In this document: positions 42,669-52,613 of the stretch, piece after piece
How positions within the stretch are numbered: the stretch's first letter is position 1
Layout: the number at the start of each line of letters is the position of its first letter
NCBI RefSeq assembly: GCF_000013765.1
Contig: NC_007954.1
Coordinates: 62,001 to 126,000, forward strand
Source of the DNA: Shewanella denitrificans OS217
GTDB taxonomy: Bacteria; Pseudomonadota; Gammaproteobacteria; Enterobacterales; Shewanellaceae
Length of the DNA stretch: 64,000 nucleotides
Direction of reading: 5' to 3'
Notes under the pieces: model-generated
Databases searched by the model: none
What the model was told of the DNA's origin: nothing
The model's input: the letters and a program-made list of their open reading frames with translations, nothing else
Program-made: the position numbers and the translations under genes

Positions 42669-45317
42669 ATGGCTACAAGATTTGGGGTTAATAAAATATC
42701 GGCATGGGTAGTCTTGCTGATGTTTTGTGGTTTAACTTCCGCAACTTGTCTGAGTGCGCCAATTAATGGTAGCCCAGCTGATGGGGCGATTGTTAATAAA
42801 GAGCGGGTACTCTACTGGTTGATTCACCATGGTGATGTAAGCCTGGATGACAGTGACGAAGTCAAACAGGCGGCGGTACAGGCATTTATCGAACGCAGCG
42901 GCCGCCATCAATTTAAGTTACCGCGAGTAGAGGCTCAGGCCGAGCATAATAGAGCCAAACGGGTTAATGCCGCTAAGTCTTCAGCTCGCCCAGAGCATGA
43001 AATACTTGCTCAAGTTGTCGCTGACTCTGAAATCACTAAGACAGTTAAGGTCTTGGCTGTGCTGATAGACTTCCCCGACTTACCTTATAACGCTAATGGG
43101 TTAAAAGCTGGTGATACCGATATGTTCTATAGCAGCTACCCACCCAGTCATTACAAGAATTTGTTGTTCTCGACTACAGGTTTTAGCGGACCTCAGAGCC
43201 AAAATTTGCAATCGGGTTATCAATATTTCCAAGCCGCATCTGGGGGCAGTTTTTTCTTTAATGGCGATGTCAAAGGCTGGTATCGCGCCAATAACAATGC
43301 GGCTTTCTATGGCGGTAATGATGCTGCCAATGATGACAGTGATAAAGCCGTGCCGGATTTGATTAAAGAAGCCGTGACTCAGGCCGTAGCCTCTATGACA
43401 AGTGCCGAGCTGAATTCCTATGACATCGAAGACCCTTATGATCTCGATGGAGACCAAAATTTTGATGAAAGTGATGGCATTATCGATCATGTGATGGTGT
43501 TTCATTCCAGCATAGGTGAAGAAGCCGGTGGCGGTGTGCTTAAAGACGACGCTATCTGGTCACACAGGCATTTTCTCGACCAAGGGTCGGGTGGCTATAC
43601 CATTCCAGGTAAGTCTAAGAAATTGTTTGGCTATACCATACAGCCAATCGATGCTGCGACTGGGGTGTGTACCCATGAGTTTGGCCATGACTTAGGCTTG
43701 CCTGATGAGTATGACACCTCGAAAGATACTCAAGGAGCACCAGTGGGCCTGTGGTCATTGATGGCCGGCGGCAGCTGGGTGGGAACACTCGCGGGCACTA
43801 AACCATTAGCCGGTACTCAACCCTCAGGTTTCAGTCCCTATGCAAAATCTTATTTACAACAACGCTATAAAGGTAAGTGGGTCAATGAACAAAGCATTTC
43901 TTTTGATAGCTTAAACGCAACTGGTGTAGATTTACCCCTAAATCGAGCTGTGGATAGCGATGATGTTAATCAAATTTCTATCGCCTTGCCTCCTAGCCAG
44001 GTGGCGTTTAAGGCGCCTTTTAGTGGCCAATATCAGTATTACTCGGGCCAAGGAAACTTGCTGAATAATGCCATGTCATTTGATCTTACTTTGCCAATCA
44101 CTAGCCCATTGACCTTAAACTTTAAGGCTCATTGGAACATAGAACAAGATTATGACTATATGCAGCTTAAAGTGGATGGTGTCGCCATTGCAGGCAATCA
44201 CACTAAAGCCAGTAATTCTAAGTACTCAGGTATAAATAATTATATTTCAGGCGCGTCGGCTGCTATTGCGGGGGCCACAGGCACAGATGCCTGGGTTGAA
44301 CTTAGCTATGATCTTACTCCTTATGCAGGGCAAACCAAGCGGATAAGCTTAGTGTATGTCACAGATGAGGCGAGCATAGAGTACGGCATGGCAATAGATG
44401 ATATTCGGTTATTGAATAATACCAACCAGCTCTATATGGATGGTGCTGAATCATCCACATCAAGCAATGACTTATTGTTAAATGGTTTTAGCCGTGTGAC
44501 TGATACTCGCCCCGGCAAAGCACGCCGTTATTTAATTCAATTAAGAAACCATAGCGGCATAGATTCTGGGCTTAAGAATAGGGGCTATGAGCCAGGCGTT
44601 TTACTCTGGTTAGAGAATTTAGACCAAAGTGACAACAATGTGTTTAATCATGAAGGTGAAGCCCTGATCGCCGTGATCGATGCGGACCAAGAAATCATCG
44701 GTGATGCTACTACCACCGACACAAACGTGCAAATTAGGGATGCGGCATTCAGCCTTTATAACCAAAAAACCTATTCTGGGGATGCGCATTTGGCGGGCTC
44801 GTCACTTTTTGATGATAGCCATGACTATAGTGCACCTTTAAAGCCCATGGCAGGCATCAAGCTTGACGAGTTAGGTTTTACCATGGAAGTCATCAACCAA
44901 ACTGCGGACAGCAGTAGTGCACTTATTCGCTTGAAAAAGACCGATGGCACTATTCCAGAACCAGCTGCAATAGTCGCGAGCTTTAGTACCACTATTACTG
45001 ACAACAAGGTTAACTTTGTAGCAAACGTGTCTGGCGGCAGTGGTGTTTATAGCTATTTATGGGAATTTGGTACGGCTAACGCCACCAGCGTATTAATGAA
45101 TCCTGAGTATACCTATGCGGTGACAGGGACTTATACTGTGAATCTGACCGTCACTGATAGCTTGGGCAAGAGCCACAGCAGTACACAAACAGTTACTGTT
45201 ACTAGACCTACACCAATAGTGACACCAGTGGCTGATGCGGGAGGCGGTGGCGGTAGTTTAACTTGGCTTTCTCTTGTGGGACTGGGATTATTGGCTTGGC
45301 GCAGACGATTCGTTTAA
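42669..45317 (+). CDS. M6-family metalloprotease with PKD domain and GlyGly-CTERM
   Basis: A secreted protease of 882 residues. A signal peptide (about 1-30) is followed by a propeptide, then an M6 (immune inhibitor A-like) peptidase with the zinc site HEFGHDLGLPDEYD near residue 338. A MAM-like or jelly-roll region follows, then a PKD domain (about 755-850, with YLWEFGTANATS and YTVNLTVTDS). It ends in the glycine run GGGGG, a hydrophobic span and WRRRFV, which is the GlyGly-CTERM sorting signal cut by rhombosortase. It likely exits by type II secretion and is displayed on the surface. Confidence 0.9.
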   Translation: MATRFGVNKISAWVVLLMFCGLTSATCLSAPINGSPADGAIVNKERVLYWLIHHGDVSLDDSDEVKQAAVQAFIERSGRHQFKLPRVEAQAEHNRAKRVNAAKSSARPEHEILAQVVADSEITKTVKVLAVLIDFPDLPYNANGLKAGDTDMFYSSYPPSHYKNLLFSTTGFSGPQSQNLQSGYQYFQAASGGSFFFNGDVKGWYRANNNAAFYGGNDAANDDSDKAVPDLIKEAVTQAVASMTSAELNSYDIEDPYDLDGDQNFDESDGIIDHVMVFHSSIGEEAGGGVLKDDAIWSHRHFLDQGSGGYTIPGKSKKLFGYTIQPIDAATGVCTHEFGHDLGLPDEYDTSKDTQGAPVGLWSLMAGGSWVGTLAGTKPLAGTQPSGFSPYAKSYLQQRYKGKWVNEQSISFDSLNATGVDLPLNRAVDSDDVNQISIALPPSQVAFKAPFSGQYQYYSGQGNLLNNAMSFDLTLPITSPLTLNFKAHWNIEQDYDYMQLKVDGVAIAGNHTKASNSKYSGINNYISGASAAIAGATGTDAWVELSYDLTPYAGQTKRISLVYVTDEASIEYGMAIDDIRLLNNTNQLYMDGAESSTSSNDLLLNGFSRVTDTRPGKARRYLIQLRNHSGIDSGLKNRGYEPGVLLWLENLDQSDNNVFNHEGEALIAVIDADQEIIGDATTTDTNVQIRDAAFSLYNQKTYSGDAHLAGSSLFDDSHDYSAPLKPMAGIKLDELGFTMEVINQTADSSSALIRLKKTDGTIPEPAAIVASFSTTITDNKVNFVANVSGGSGVYSYLWEFGTANATSVLMNPEYTYAVTGTYTVNLTVTDSLGKSHSSTQTVTVTRPTPIVTPVADAGGGGGSLTWLSLVGLGLLAWRRRFV

Positions 45318-45332
45318 ATTAGCCAGAATGAT

Positions 45333-45361
45333 AAAAGAGAGGCTTTGACCTCTCTTTTTTA
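45333..45361 (+). terminator. Intrinsic terminator between protease and ubiC
   Basis: AAAAGAGAGG pairs with CCTCTCTTTT around a six-base loop, followed by TTATT. It overlaps the last bases of the convergent ubiC gene and may serve both strands. Confidence 0.88.
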
Positions 45362-45928
45362 TTTATTATGCAGCTTCATGTGTGCGACTGCGGCGGGAAG
45401 AAATATCTCACTAACGGTAAGATGACGTGTATCAATACTGAAATGGCGTCTTCGACCCCAAAGGGGGTCGCTAATCTCTTGTTTTAATGATGTGGCTAAT
45501 TTTGCCAACCTGCTACAGGTATCAAACTTTGCCAGCTCTATTTTCCCTGGGATAATTTCAGGGCTAGTGTATAACAGCTCTCCCAAGGGCTTATTGCCTA
45601 ATTGAGTAAAGGCTTGGGATTTAAAATCGAGTAGCGACTGAGGCACTAAGGTGCGGGCAAATACCCAAGGTGTACCATCTAGACAAAGCAAGACTTCACG
45701 CATCCATACTGTTTCTTCAATCATAGTATCTGTTGCTAAAGGTGAGGTTAATTGCTCTCCTAGCACTTTCACTTCAAAGTCGTTACAGAGGTTTTTTAGC
45801 TTGAGAGTCAAACTGCCAGTGGCCAATAACCAGTCTTTTAATTGAGCATTTTGAATAGAATCGGCTCTTTCTGGTGAAAACCACTGAATTGATTCACCAT
45901 AAGGGAAGCTAAGACTAGTCACTTTCAT
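45359..45928 (-). CDS. ubiC: Chorismate--pyruvate lyase
   Basis: A cytosolic enzyme of 189 residues that splits chorismate into 4-hydroxybenzoate and pyruvate, first step of ubiquinone synthesis. It shows the family order: [41 protein letters not shown] (the conserved arginine of the product site), [10 protein letters not shown] and the closing LWGRRRHF with its arginine-rich stretch. ATG 45928 is used; a TTG one codon upstream is in frame. ubiA is not adjacent. Confidence 0.88.
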
Positions 45929-46068
45929 CAATTACTCGCTACAATATGGTTTAAAAGCGTTTGAGTTTATCATGTCACTCACTGTGCGGGTAGAGCGCCC
46001 CCAGTGGATGCGCTAGTGGATATGAAAACTCAGACCAGCCCATAACAATTTTAGGAGAGCATTTTATT

Positions 46069-46470
46069 ATGAAAAGAATCGCCACGGTGCTATTGGTATT
46101 GCTGACATTAGCTTTCGATACCGAAGGTGCTGGGAAAGATGCAGTTCCTGATTATGCTTATTATGGATTTGAGCCGGAAATCGTTACTAACTATATATCA
46201 AGTAAGAAAAAAATGGGTTTTGTGCGCATAAGCGTTGAACTGATGGTGAAGAATCCTGATGATCTTATTGCCCTTGAACATCATGATCCTTTATTACGTG
46301 CTGCTATGGTGGAAATCTTAGGTAATCAAGCTGAAAATAAAGTGAAGTCTTTGACTGGCCGTGAAGAAATTCGCCGTGAATGTTATGAAATGATCAATCG
46401 GCTGATGGAGCAGGAAACAGGTCGAGGATTCGTGGTTAATCTCTTGTTTACCCGATATTTGTACGATTAA
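46069..46470 (+). CDS. FliL-like periplasmic protein
   Basis: A protein of 133 residues with an N-terminal hydrophobic segment (2-20) and a FliL-type domain: AYYGFEPEIVTNYIS, KMGFVRISVELMVKNPDDL, LRAAMVEILGNQ and TGREEIRRECYEMINRLM follow the flagellar FliL pattern, as does the closing VVNLLFTRYLYD. Unlike motor FliL it has no long cytoplasmic part, and it is a stand-alone gene beside ubiC and rlmF, far from the flagellar cluster at 1-10757. FliL helps stators work; a more general stomatin-like envelope role is also possible. Confidence 0.8.
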   Translation: MKRIATVLLVLLTLAFDTEGAGKDAVPDYAYYGFEPEIVTNYISSKKKMGFVRISVELMVKNPDDLIALEHHDPLLRAAMVEILGNQAENKVKSLTGREEIRRECYEMINRLMEQETGRGFVVNLLFTRYLYD

Positions 46471-46475
46471 TCTCT

Positions 46476-47558
46476 ATGTCAAAACTTATCAGTAAGCAGG
46501 GCAAACGGCCTGCACTGTCTCAGAGCGGGCTTGCCAAGCCCTCTACATCGAAAAAGTCTTCCGCGTCCAAAAACGCAAATACCGAGACGGCTAAACTGCT
46601 CACTAAGGCCCTTCACCCACGTAACGTGCATAAGTATGGCTATGATTTTGCTGCCTTATCTAAGACATTGCCTGCGCTGACCCCTTTTGTGGGCCCCAAT
46701 GCTTACGGCAATATCTCAATTGATTTTGCCAATCCAGATGCAGTTAAACAGCTTAATGCCGCACTCTTGCTGCACCATTACAGCATACGTGACTGGGATA
46801 TACCTCATGGCTATTTGTGCCCACCCATTCCAGGGCGAGTGGATTATCTGCATTATTTAGCCGATTTATTGAGTGCCCCTCATAAGGGCAAGGCTAATCG
46901 AAACATTCGTGCGCTGGATATAGGCACAGGTGCTAATGGTATCTATCCGCTTTTGGGGATAGAAAGCTATTCATGGCAATTTGTCGCCAGTGATATCGAC
47001 AAGGTTTCATTGGATAATGTGGATGAAATCCTTGCAAAGAATCCGCAGCTAGCTGCCAAGCTTAGCCTCAGGCTGCAGCTCAATCCCAAGGCGATATTTA
47101 ACGGCGTGATTGAGAAGGACGAATACTTCGATGTCAGCTTGTGTAATCCGCCTTTTCATCGTTCATTAGCCGATGCCAACGCCGGCACTCAGCGTAAACT
47201 TAGTAATCTTGCTAAGAATAGAGGCCAGTCACAACAGCAAGCAGTTCAAGCTAAGGTTGCACTTAACTTTGGTGGCCAAAAAGCAGAGCTTTGGTGCGAA
47301 GGCGGTGAAGCCGCATTTCTAGCTAATATGATTTCTGAGAGCAAAGGCTTTGCGGCTCAGTGTCTATGGTTTACCTCATTAGTCTCAAAGTCAGAAAACT
47401 TGAAACCTTGTTATGCGCAGTTAGCCAAACAAGGGACTAGCGAAGTGAAAACCATAGAGATGCATCAAGGCAATAAAATTACCCGTATTTTGGCATGGAG
47501 TTATCTCAGTCTTTCTCAGCGGCAAGCATGGGCCAAGCTGCGTGATCAATCGCGTTAA
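46476..47558 (+). CDS. rlmF: 23S rRNA m6A1618 methyltransferase RlmF
   Basis: A SAM-dependent enzyme of 360 residues that methylates A1618 of 23S rRNA. After a basic, low-complexity start (about 1-40), the conserved region begins at ALHPRNVHKYGYDFAALSK. The SAM loop is ALDIGTGANGIYPLLG (near residue 150), and the adenine-methyltransferase motif N-P-P-F is in LCNPPFHRSLADA near residue 227. It starts five bases after the FliL-like gene. Confidence 0.93.
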   Translation: MSKLISKQGKRPALSQSGLAKPSTSKKSSASKNANTETAKLLTKALHPRNVHKYGYDFAALSKTLPALTPFVGPNAYGNISIDFANPDAVKQLNAALLLHHYSIRDWDIPHGYLCPPIPGRVDYLHYLADLLSAPHKGKANRNIRALDIGTGANGIYPLLGIESYSWQFVASDIDKVSLDNVDEILAKNPQLAAKLSLRLQLNPKAIFNGVIEKDEYFDVSLCNPPFHRSLADANAGTQRKLSNLAKNRGQSQQQAVQAKVALNFGGQKAELWCEGGEAAFLANMISESKGFAAQCLWFTSLVSKSENLKPCYAQLAKQGTSEVKTIEMHQGNKITRILAWSYLSLSQRQAWAKLRDQSR

Positions 47559-47631
47559 TATGAACGGGCTAACACTCGATTAGCACTTGATTAATATTTG
47601 CTTTAGATTTGGTTTAACTTAGGGGTCCTCA

Positions 47632-48480
47632 ATGGCTAATATTTTGATTTTAGCTAATTTAAACTGCGATAGAATTTTACGTTTAGACAAACCGCTAAAA
47701 ACAGGTGGCCGATTTCATTATCAAGATGGCGGGCTGCGCTTAGGTGGTGGCGGGGCTAACACTGGGATTGGCCTAGTTTGGGCCCAACATCAAGTGGCCA
47801 TAGTGAGTCAGGTCGGCAGTGATGATATCGGTGATTGGATTTTGGCTAAGGCCAGTACTTACGGCTTAGATTGCCGCCTAGTGCAACGATTCGAAGGTAA
47901 CACTTGTGAGATGTTATTGGTCATGACCCCGGATGGTGAACGAACCATTATTCGGCCTCAGCGGCCAACTTTTACCTTAACATCATCTCCTAAGTGGGAT
48001 GATTGGCAGGCATTTTACATCAATTCATCGGCTCAAGGTGCAGAGCTGTGGGCGGAATCTGCGTTAGCGCGTACCTTAGTGGTGGCTCAATTAGCAAAAG
48101 ATGACAGGCCCAGACCGTGCCATGTGCTTATTGCCTCAAAAAGCGATCTATCAGGACGAAGCGAACTAAGCCCATGGGAGTTTGCTCTGCAATTGGCAGG
48201 TGAAAGCCTTAAGTATTTTATTGTTACCGATGGTGACGCTGGCGCCTTGGTTTACAGCCATGAAGAGGTGCAACAAGTCGCGGCGGTGAGTGCGAATGTT
48301 GTGGATACCACGGGAGCGGGGGATGCTTATGCCGCTGGGGTGATCCACGGTTTGTGCTCAGGTGATAATATTCTCAAAGCCATGGAAGCAGGGGCTCGCT
48401 GGGCCGCATTTGCGGTGGAAACCCCAAGTTCAATTCCTGGCATGGGTCTGAAGGCGTATTTAGGCGCAAAACCTGCCTAA
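47632..48480 (+). CDS. PfkB-family carbohydrate kinase
   Basis: A ribokinase-type sugar kinase of 282 residues. It opens with ILILANLNCDRILRLDKPLK and has the glycine-rich LRLGGGGANTGIGLVWAQ (substrate side), and ends with the signature DTTGAGDAYAAGVIHGL near residue 225, which holds the catalytic aspartate and the anion hole. The exact sugar or nucleoside substrate cannot be told. A terminator follows. Confidence 0.88.
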   Translation: MANILILANLNCDRILRLDKPLKTGGRFHYQDGGLRLGGGGANTGIGLVWAQHQVAIVSQVGSDDIGDWILAKASTYGLDCRLVQRFEGNTCEMLLVMTPDGERTIIRPQRPTFTLTSSPKWDDWQAFYINSSAQGAELWAESALARTLVVAQLAKDDRPRPCHVLIASKSDLSGRSELSPWEFALQLAGESLKYFIVTDGDAGALVYSHEEVQQVAAVSANVVDTTGAGDAYAAGVIHGLCSGDNILKAMEAGARWAAFAVETPSSIPGMGLKAYLGAKPA

Positions 48481-48517
48481 ACTCATTCTATTCTGGTTCT
48501 TAAAATCTGGTCGCGAT

Positions 48518-48550
48518 AAAAAAGCCGTTAACCTAAGTTAACGGCTTTTT
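48518..48550 (+). terminator. Intrinsic terminator after the PfkB kinase gene
   Basis: AAAAAGCCGTTAAC pairs perfectly with GTTAACGGCTTTTT around a four-base loop, between two convergent genes. It is symmetrical and may act on both strands. Confidence 0.92.
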
Positions 48551-48598
48551 GCTAGTTAATTCGAGTCTAGCCAAAGGTTAAGCAATCAGCTGATTAGC

Positions 48599-50518
48599 TT
48601 AAACTTTAAAGCGTGCCACTAAAGTATCTAGCCTGAGGGCTAACTGGTTGAGAGACTGACTCGCTTTAGCAGCAGCTTCGGCAGTTTCAGCTGTGCGCTG
48701 AGTAATATCATTAATTTCAGTGACGTTGCGATTAATGTCCTCAACTACAGTAGATTGCTCTTCGGTCGCTGCAGCGACTTGAATATTCATGTCGCTTATC
48801 ATACCAATTTGCTCACTAATACCACTGAGTGATTGACTCGCTTCATCCACAGCGGCGACACCTTCACGAGAGCGTGAACGGCTCTGGGTCATGGCATCGA
48901 CGGCGCGGCTGGCTTCAGATTGTAATTTATCTATCATGGTCTGAACTTCATTGGTCGATGCGGCGGTACGTGATGCTAAGCTACGTACTTCATCGGCGAC
49001 CACGGCAAAGCCTCGGCCCGCTTCTCCAGCCCTTGCGGCTTCAATGGCTGCATTCAATGCTAATAGATTAGTCTGCTCTGAAATCGCCCTGATCACATCT
49101 AAGATGCTGCCAATGGATTTAGTGTGGGTGGCGAGAGATTCAATCACTTCACCCACAGACTCAACGTCTTTAGACAGTTGATTAATGGTCGTACGGGCGC
49201 GGATCACCACGCTCTGGCCTTCGCTAGAGCCTTTATCAGCTTCTCTGGCTGTCACAGCAGCTTGGGCCGCATTGCTAGCAATCTCATTTACGGTGGCGCC
49301 CATTTCATTGATGGCGGTTACGACCATCATGGTGCGATCTTTTTGAATTTGGCTGTCATCCAAGGTTTGATGAGCTTGGGCAGAGACATCTTTAGCGGAC
49401 AGGCCAAGCTCTTCACTGGTTTGTGCCACTTCGATAACAGACTCTTGGATCTTACTGATAAAGCTATTAAATCCCTTGGCAAGTTGCGCTAATTCATCAT
49501 CGCCTTTCACCGGCAGACGTTGGCGTAAGTCACCTTCACCTTCGCCTATGTTACGGAACATTTCCGCCACAACGGTAATAGGGCGGCTCACTGAGCTGGC
49601 CACAAACAAGGCTAAGAAGATGAACGCCCCAGCAACTAACATGGTTAAAATTAGAATTTGGTAGGATGACTCTTCAAGCAGAGCAAACACCTCAGCCTCA
49701 GGGACTTGGGCGATTAAATACCAGTCCATAGAGGGGATATAGCTTGAAGCCACCAACATATGTTGGCCATCGACATCGGCTTTAACTAAATTAAAGTTGT
49801 TTTGGCTTAAGAGTTGATTGGTCTGAATGTTGGGGTAGAGTAGATTTAGTTTTGCCTTACCTATTAAGCTTTTGTTTTGATGTAGGGTCACCGCGCCTGT
49901 TTTATCAACCAGATACACAAAACCTGACTTTTCAATTTTAAATGAGGCCAGTAAAGTCACCATATCATCTAGGGATTTAGCTAGCCCCACTAAGCCACGG
50001 CCATTAGGTTGCTGGTAATTGACGAACAGTTTGACTTCACCATTAGCTTCGGTGAAGACGTTGAGCATTCTTTCTTGGCGGCTATCACGGTAGCCAAAGA
50101 ACCAGCCATCTTGTTCTGGATTGAGTATTCGAAGAAAGCCATCTTGAGTGTAATAGGCGGCCGTTTCCCTGTCGGCGTAAGAGGCTTGAGCTAGACCATA
50201 CTGCAAGGTTAAGTCTTTGAGTTGGGATGTGACTAAGGCTTCTTGTCCACTGGGGCGTCCGTCTTGCAGCCAGCGTAATAACATACGACTGCTGGCCAGT
50301 TGTTCAGCAGCGTTCATTAAGCTGCTGATGTCCATTTCAACCTTGTTGCGAATTTGCACTAATAAACTGGGAAGTTCCGATCCCAGCATACGTTGTTCAA
50401 TTACGTTTTTAGCGCTGCGCTGGCTCAAAACACCGACTAAAATGGTCGACAGTAATACCGCGAAGGCAACCGTCATTAATATCTTCTGTTTAATGGTGAG
50501 CGAGTTGAAATAATTCAT
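48599..50518 (-). CDS. Methyl-accepting chemotaxis protein
   Basis: A chemoreceptor of 639 residues. The first span is near 11-32 (ILMTVAFAVLLSTILVGVLS), then a periplasmic ligand domain of the Cache type (about 35-275, including the YLVDKTGAVTLHQNKSLIGK stretch), a second span near 280-305, a HAMP domain with AEMFRNIGEGEGDLRQRLPV, and the signalling helix bundle. The conserved hairpin tip reads IRAISEQTNLLALNAAIEAA, with RAGEAGRGFAVVADEVRSLA after it. The ligand is unknown. It likely works with the cell's main chemotaxis system, whose genes are not in this window. Confidence 0.95.
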   Translation of the reverse strand: MNYFNSLTIKQKILMTVAFAVLLSTILVGVLSQRSAKNVIEQRMLGSELPSLLVQIRNKVEMDISSLMNAAEQLASSRMLLRWLQDGRPSGQEALVTSQLKDLTLQYGLAQASYADRETAAYYTQDGFLRILNPEQDGWFFGYRDSRQERMLNVFTEANGEVKLFVNYQQPNGRGLVGLAKSLDDMVTLLASFKIEKSGFVYLVDKTGAVTLHQNKSLIGKAKLNLLYPNIQTNQLLSQNNFNLVKADVDGQHMLVASSYIPSMDWYLIAQVPEAEVFALLEESSYQILILTMLVAGAFIFLALFVASSVSRPITVVAEMFRNIGEGEGDLRQRLPVKGDDELAQLAKGFNSFISKIQESVIEVAQTSEELGLSAKDVSAQAHQTLDDSQIQKDRTMMVVTAINEMGATVNEIASNAAQAAVTAREADKGSSEGQSVVIRARTTINQLSKDVESVGEVIESLATHTKSIGSILDVIRAISEQTNLLALNAAIEAARAGEAGRGFAVVADEVRSLASRTAASTNEVQTMIDKLQSEASRAVDAMTQSRSRSREGVAAVDEASQSLSGISEQIGMISDMNIQVAAATEEQSTVVEDINRNVTEINDITQRTAETAEAAAKASQSLNQLALRLDTLVARFKV

Positions 50519-50686
50519 CTATAAACTACCTTTGTGGGTTTCTCAGGGTTTATCGGCCGCAAGGCAAAATAATTTACCAAAAGCATAATATAAACACAGT
50601 AAGATCAACTTAATAGCAAGTTTACAACTAAGCTGTAATACTCGGCTGTCTTAAGAAGTACAGCGCCAATATTAGTCGAATATGAT

Positions 50687-50719
50687 AAAAAAACGCACTC
50701 ATTTCGAGTGCGTTTTTAT
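50687..50719 (-). terminator. Terminator downstream of ETF-QO gene
   Basis: AAAAACGCACTC pairs with GAGTGCGTTTTT around a five-base loop, flanked by A-run and T-run, 28 bases beyond the minus-strand stop codon. Confidence 0.88.
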
Positions 50720-50744
50720 AAAATTTCTCAATTTGAGCTCTAGA

Positions 50745-52391
50745 TTACATATTGGGGTAGTTTGGACCACCGCCGCCCTCGGGGGTCACCCAAGTGATGT
50801 TTTGGCTAGGGTCTTTAATATCGCAAGTCTTGCAGTGAATGCAGTTCTGACCATTGATAACAAATTTCTTTTCACCGGCTTCCTCGACGACTTCATACAC
50901 GCCAGCAGGGCAATAACGCTGCGCCGGTTCATCAAACTTGGCCAAATTGACAGAAATAGGTATGCCGGCATCTTTCAAGCGCAAATGACACAGCTGATCT
51001 TCTTCATGGAAGGTATTGGACAAATACACAGAGGACAGCTTATCGAAGCTCAGCTTACCGTCGGCTTTAGGGTAGTTAATGACCTTAAAATCTTTGGCAA
51101 GCCCCATTTGAGCGTGATCGGCCGTTTCATCTTTTAAGGTAATGGGCATGTTGCCGCCAAACCAATTTTGGTCGATGTAGTTGAAAGCGCCGCCCATCCA
51201 AGTGCCAAATTTATGCAGCGCTGGTCCGAAATTACGTGACTGGTACAGTTCTTCATGCAACCAGCTCTCACTAATACGTTGGCCGAAGCAATCTAAGTCT
51301 TTGCCCCCTTCAACCCCTGCAATTAAGGCTTCGCCTAAGGTGCTGGCAGCCACTAAGCCACTCTTGATTGCCGTGTGAGTGCCTTTGATTTTAGCGAAAT
51401 TCAATGTGCCAGCATCACAACCTATCAACAAGCCCCCAGGGAAGCTCATTTTGGGCAAGGCGTTCAGTCCGCCTTTAGCGATAGCACGAGCACCATAGCT
51501 CAAGCGCTCACCACCAGTTAAGATACGGGCAATAAGCGGGTGGGTCTTATAGCGTTGGAATTCATCGAATGGACTTAAATGTGGGTTCTTATAGTTAAGG
51601 TCGATAATCAATCCGACCGCCACTTGATTGTCTTCCATATGATAAAGGAAGCCACCACCCGATGAACCCTCATTTAAGGGCCAGCCTCCGGTGTGAACCA
51701 CTTTGCCTTCTGTATGTTGTTCGGCGGGGATTTTCCAAATTTCTTTAAAGCCTAAACCATAATGCTGAGGGGTTTTACCGGCATCCAGTTGGTATTTTTC
51801 AATCAACTGCTTCCCTAAGTGGCCACGGCAACCTTCAGACAGTACGGTATATTTTGCGTGCAGCTCCATGCCTGGCATATAGCTGTCTTTAGGCTTGCCA
51901 TCGGCGCCAACACCCATGTCGCCAATCAAGATGCCTTTGACGCTATTATCTTCGTTAAATAGCATTTCACTGGCGGCAAAACCTGGGAAAATTTCAACCC
52001 CTAAGGCTTCGGCGCGTTCGGCCATCCAGCGAGCCAGATTGCCGACACTGATAATATAGTTGCCATGGTTGTGCATAGTTTTAGGCACAAAGGCATTGGG
52101 TATGTGCAGAGAGTGGGCGTCAGAATTGAGTAAATAGATTTCATCATCTGTGACCTTGGTCTTCAGGGGGGCATCGTTACGCCAGTCGCTGAAGAGTTCA
52201 TCGAGCACATGGGGCTCAAAAACCGCACCAGAAAGTATGTGGGCACCGACTTCAGAGCCTTTCTCAACGACGCAGACAGTGATCTCTTTGTTAGCATCTT
52301 TGGATATCTGCATTAAACGGCAGGCCGTGGCTAAACCAGCAGGACCTGCACCGACGATAACGACGTCGAATTCCATTGATTCGCGTTCCAT
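50745..52391 (-). CDS. Electron transfer flavoprotein-ubiquinone oxidoreductase
   Basis: A membrane-associated flavoprotein of 548 residues that passes electrons from ETF to ubiquinone. It opens with the FAD-binding MEFDVVIVGAGPAGLATACR and has the quinone-site and FAD contact region LIGCDAGTLNFAKIKGTHTA near residue 330. The C-terminal [4Fe-4S] ferredoxin-like part shows CPAGVYEVV and NGQNCIHCKTCDIKDPSQN with the four cysteines expected. ATG 52391 has AAAGGTGAAAAC upstream; the frame is open further to 52436. ETF subunits are not adjacent. Confidence 0.93.
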   Translation of the reverse strand: MERESMEFDVVIVGAGPAGLATACRLMQISKDANKEITVCVVEKGSEVGAHILSGAVFEPHVLDELFSDWRNDAPLKTKVTDDEIYLLNSDAHSLHIPNAFVPKTMHNHGNYIISVGNLARWMAERAEALGVEIFPGFAASEMLFNEDNSVKGILIGDMGVGADGKPKDSYMPGMELHAKYTVLSEGCRGHLGKQLIEKYQLDAGKTPQHYGLGFKEIWKIPAEQHTEGKVVHTGGWPLNEGSSGGGFLYHMEDNQVAVGLIIDLNYKNPHLSPFDEFQRYKTHPLIARILTGGERLSYGARAIAKGGLNALPKMSFPGGLLIGCDAGTLNFAKIKGTHTAIKSGLVAASTLGEALIAGVEGGKDLDCFGQRISESWLHEELYQSRNFGPALHKFGTWMGGAFNYIDQNWFGGNMPITLKDETADHAQMGLAKDFKVINYPKADGKLSFDKLSSVYLSNTFHEEDQLCHLRLKDAGIPISVNLAKFDEPAQRYCPAGVYEVVEEAGEKKFVINGQNCIHCKTCDIKDPSQNITWVTPEGGGGPNYPNM

Positions 52392-52436
52392 GTTTTCACC
52401 TTTAGTTATTCCCCGACTATGGGCGGGTGTTGTCAT

Positions 52437-52613
52437 TATTTTTATGGGTTTACCTTACCTTAAAAATCAGCGCTGGCACAGTGGCAAGTATGTTATTCAT
52501 GAGGTGAGCTGTGTCACAAAAGTCGTTTATTTACTGTCTATAACAAGGTAAACGCAAAAATAGGCTGTTTGATTTAAATTAGACATGCCTATAATAAGCA
52601 TTGACGGTTCTCC
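52437..52613. other. Gap between ETF-QO and the moa leader
   Basis: The divergent gap of the ETF-QO and moaA genes. AT-rich stretches near 52440-52600 could hold promoters in both directions, including TATAAT at 52592-52597, about 20 bases before the leader. Confidence 0.4.
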
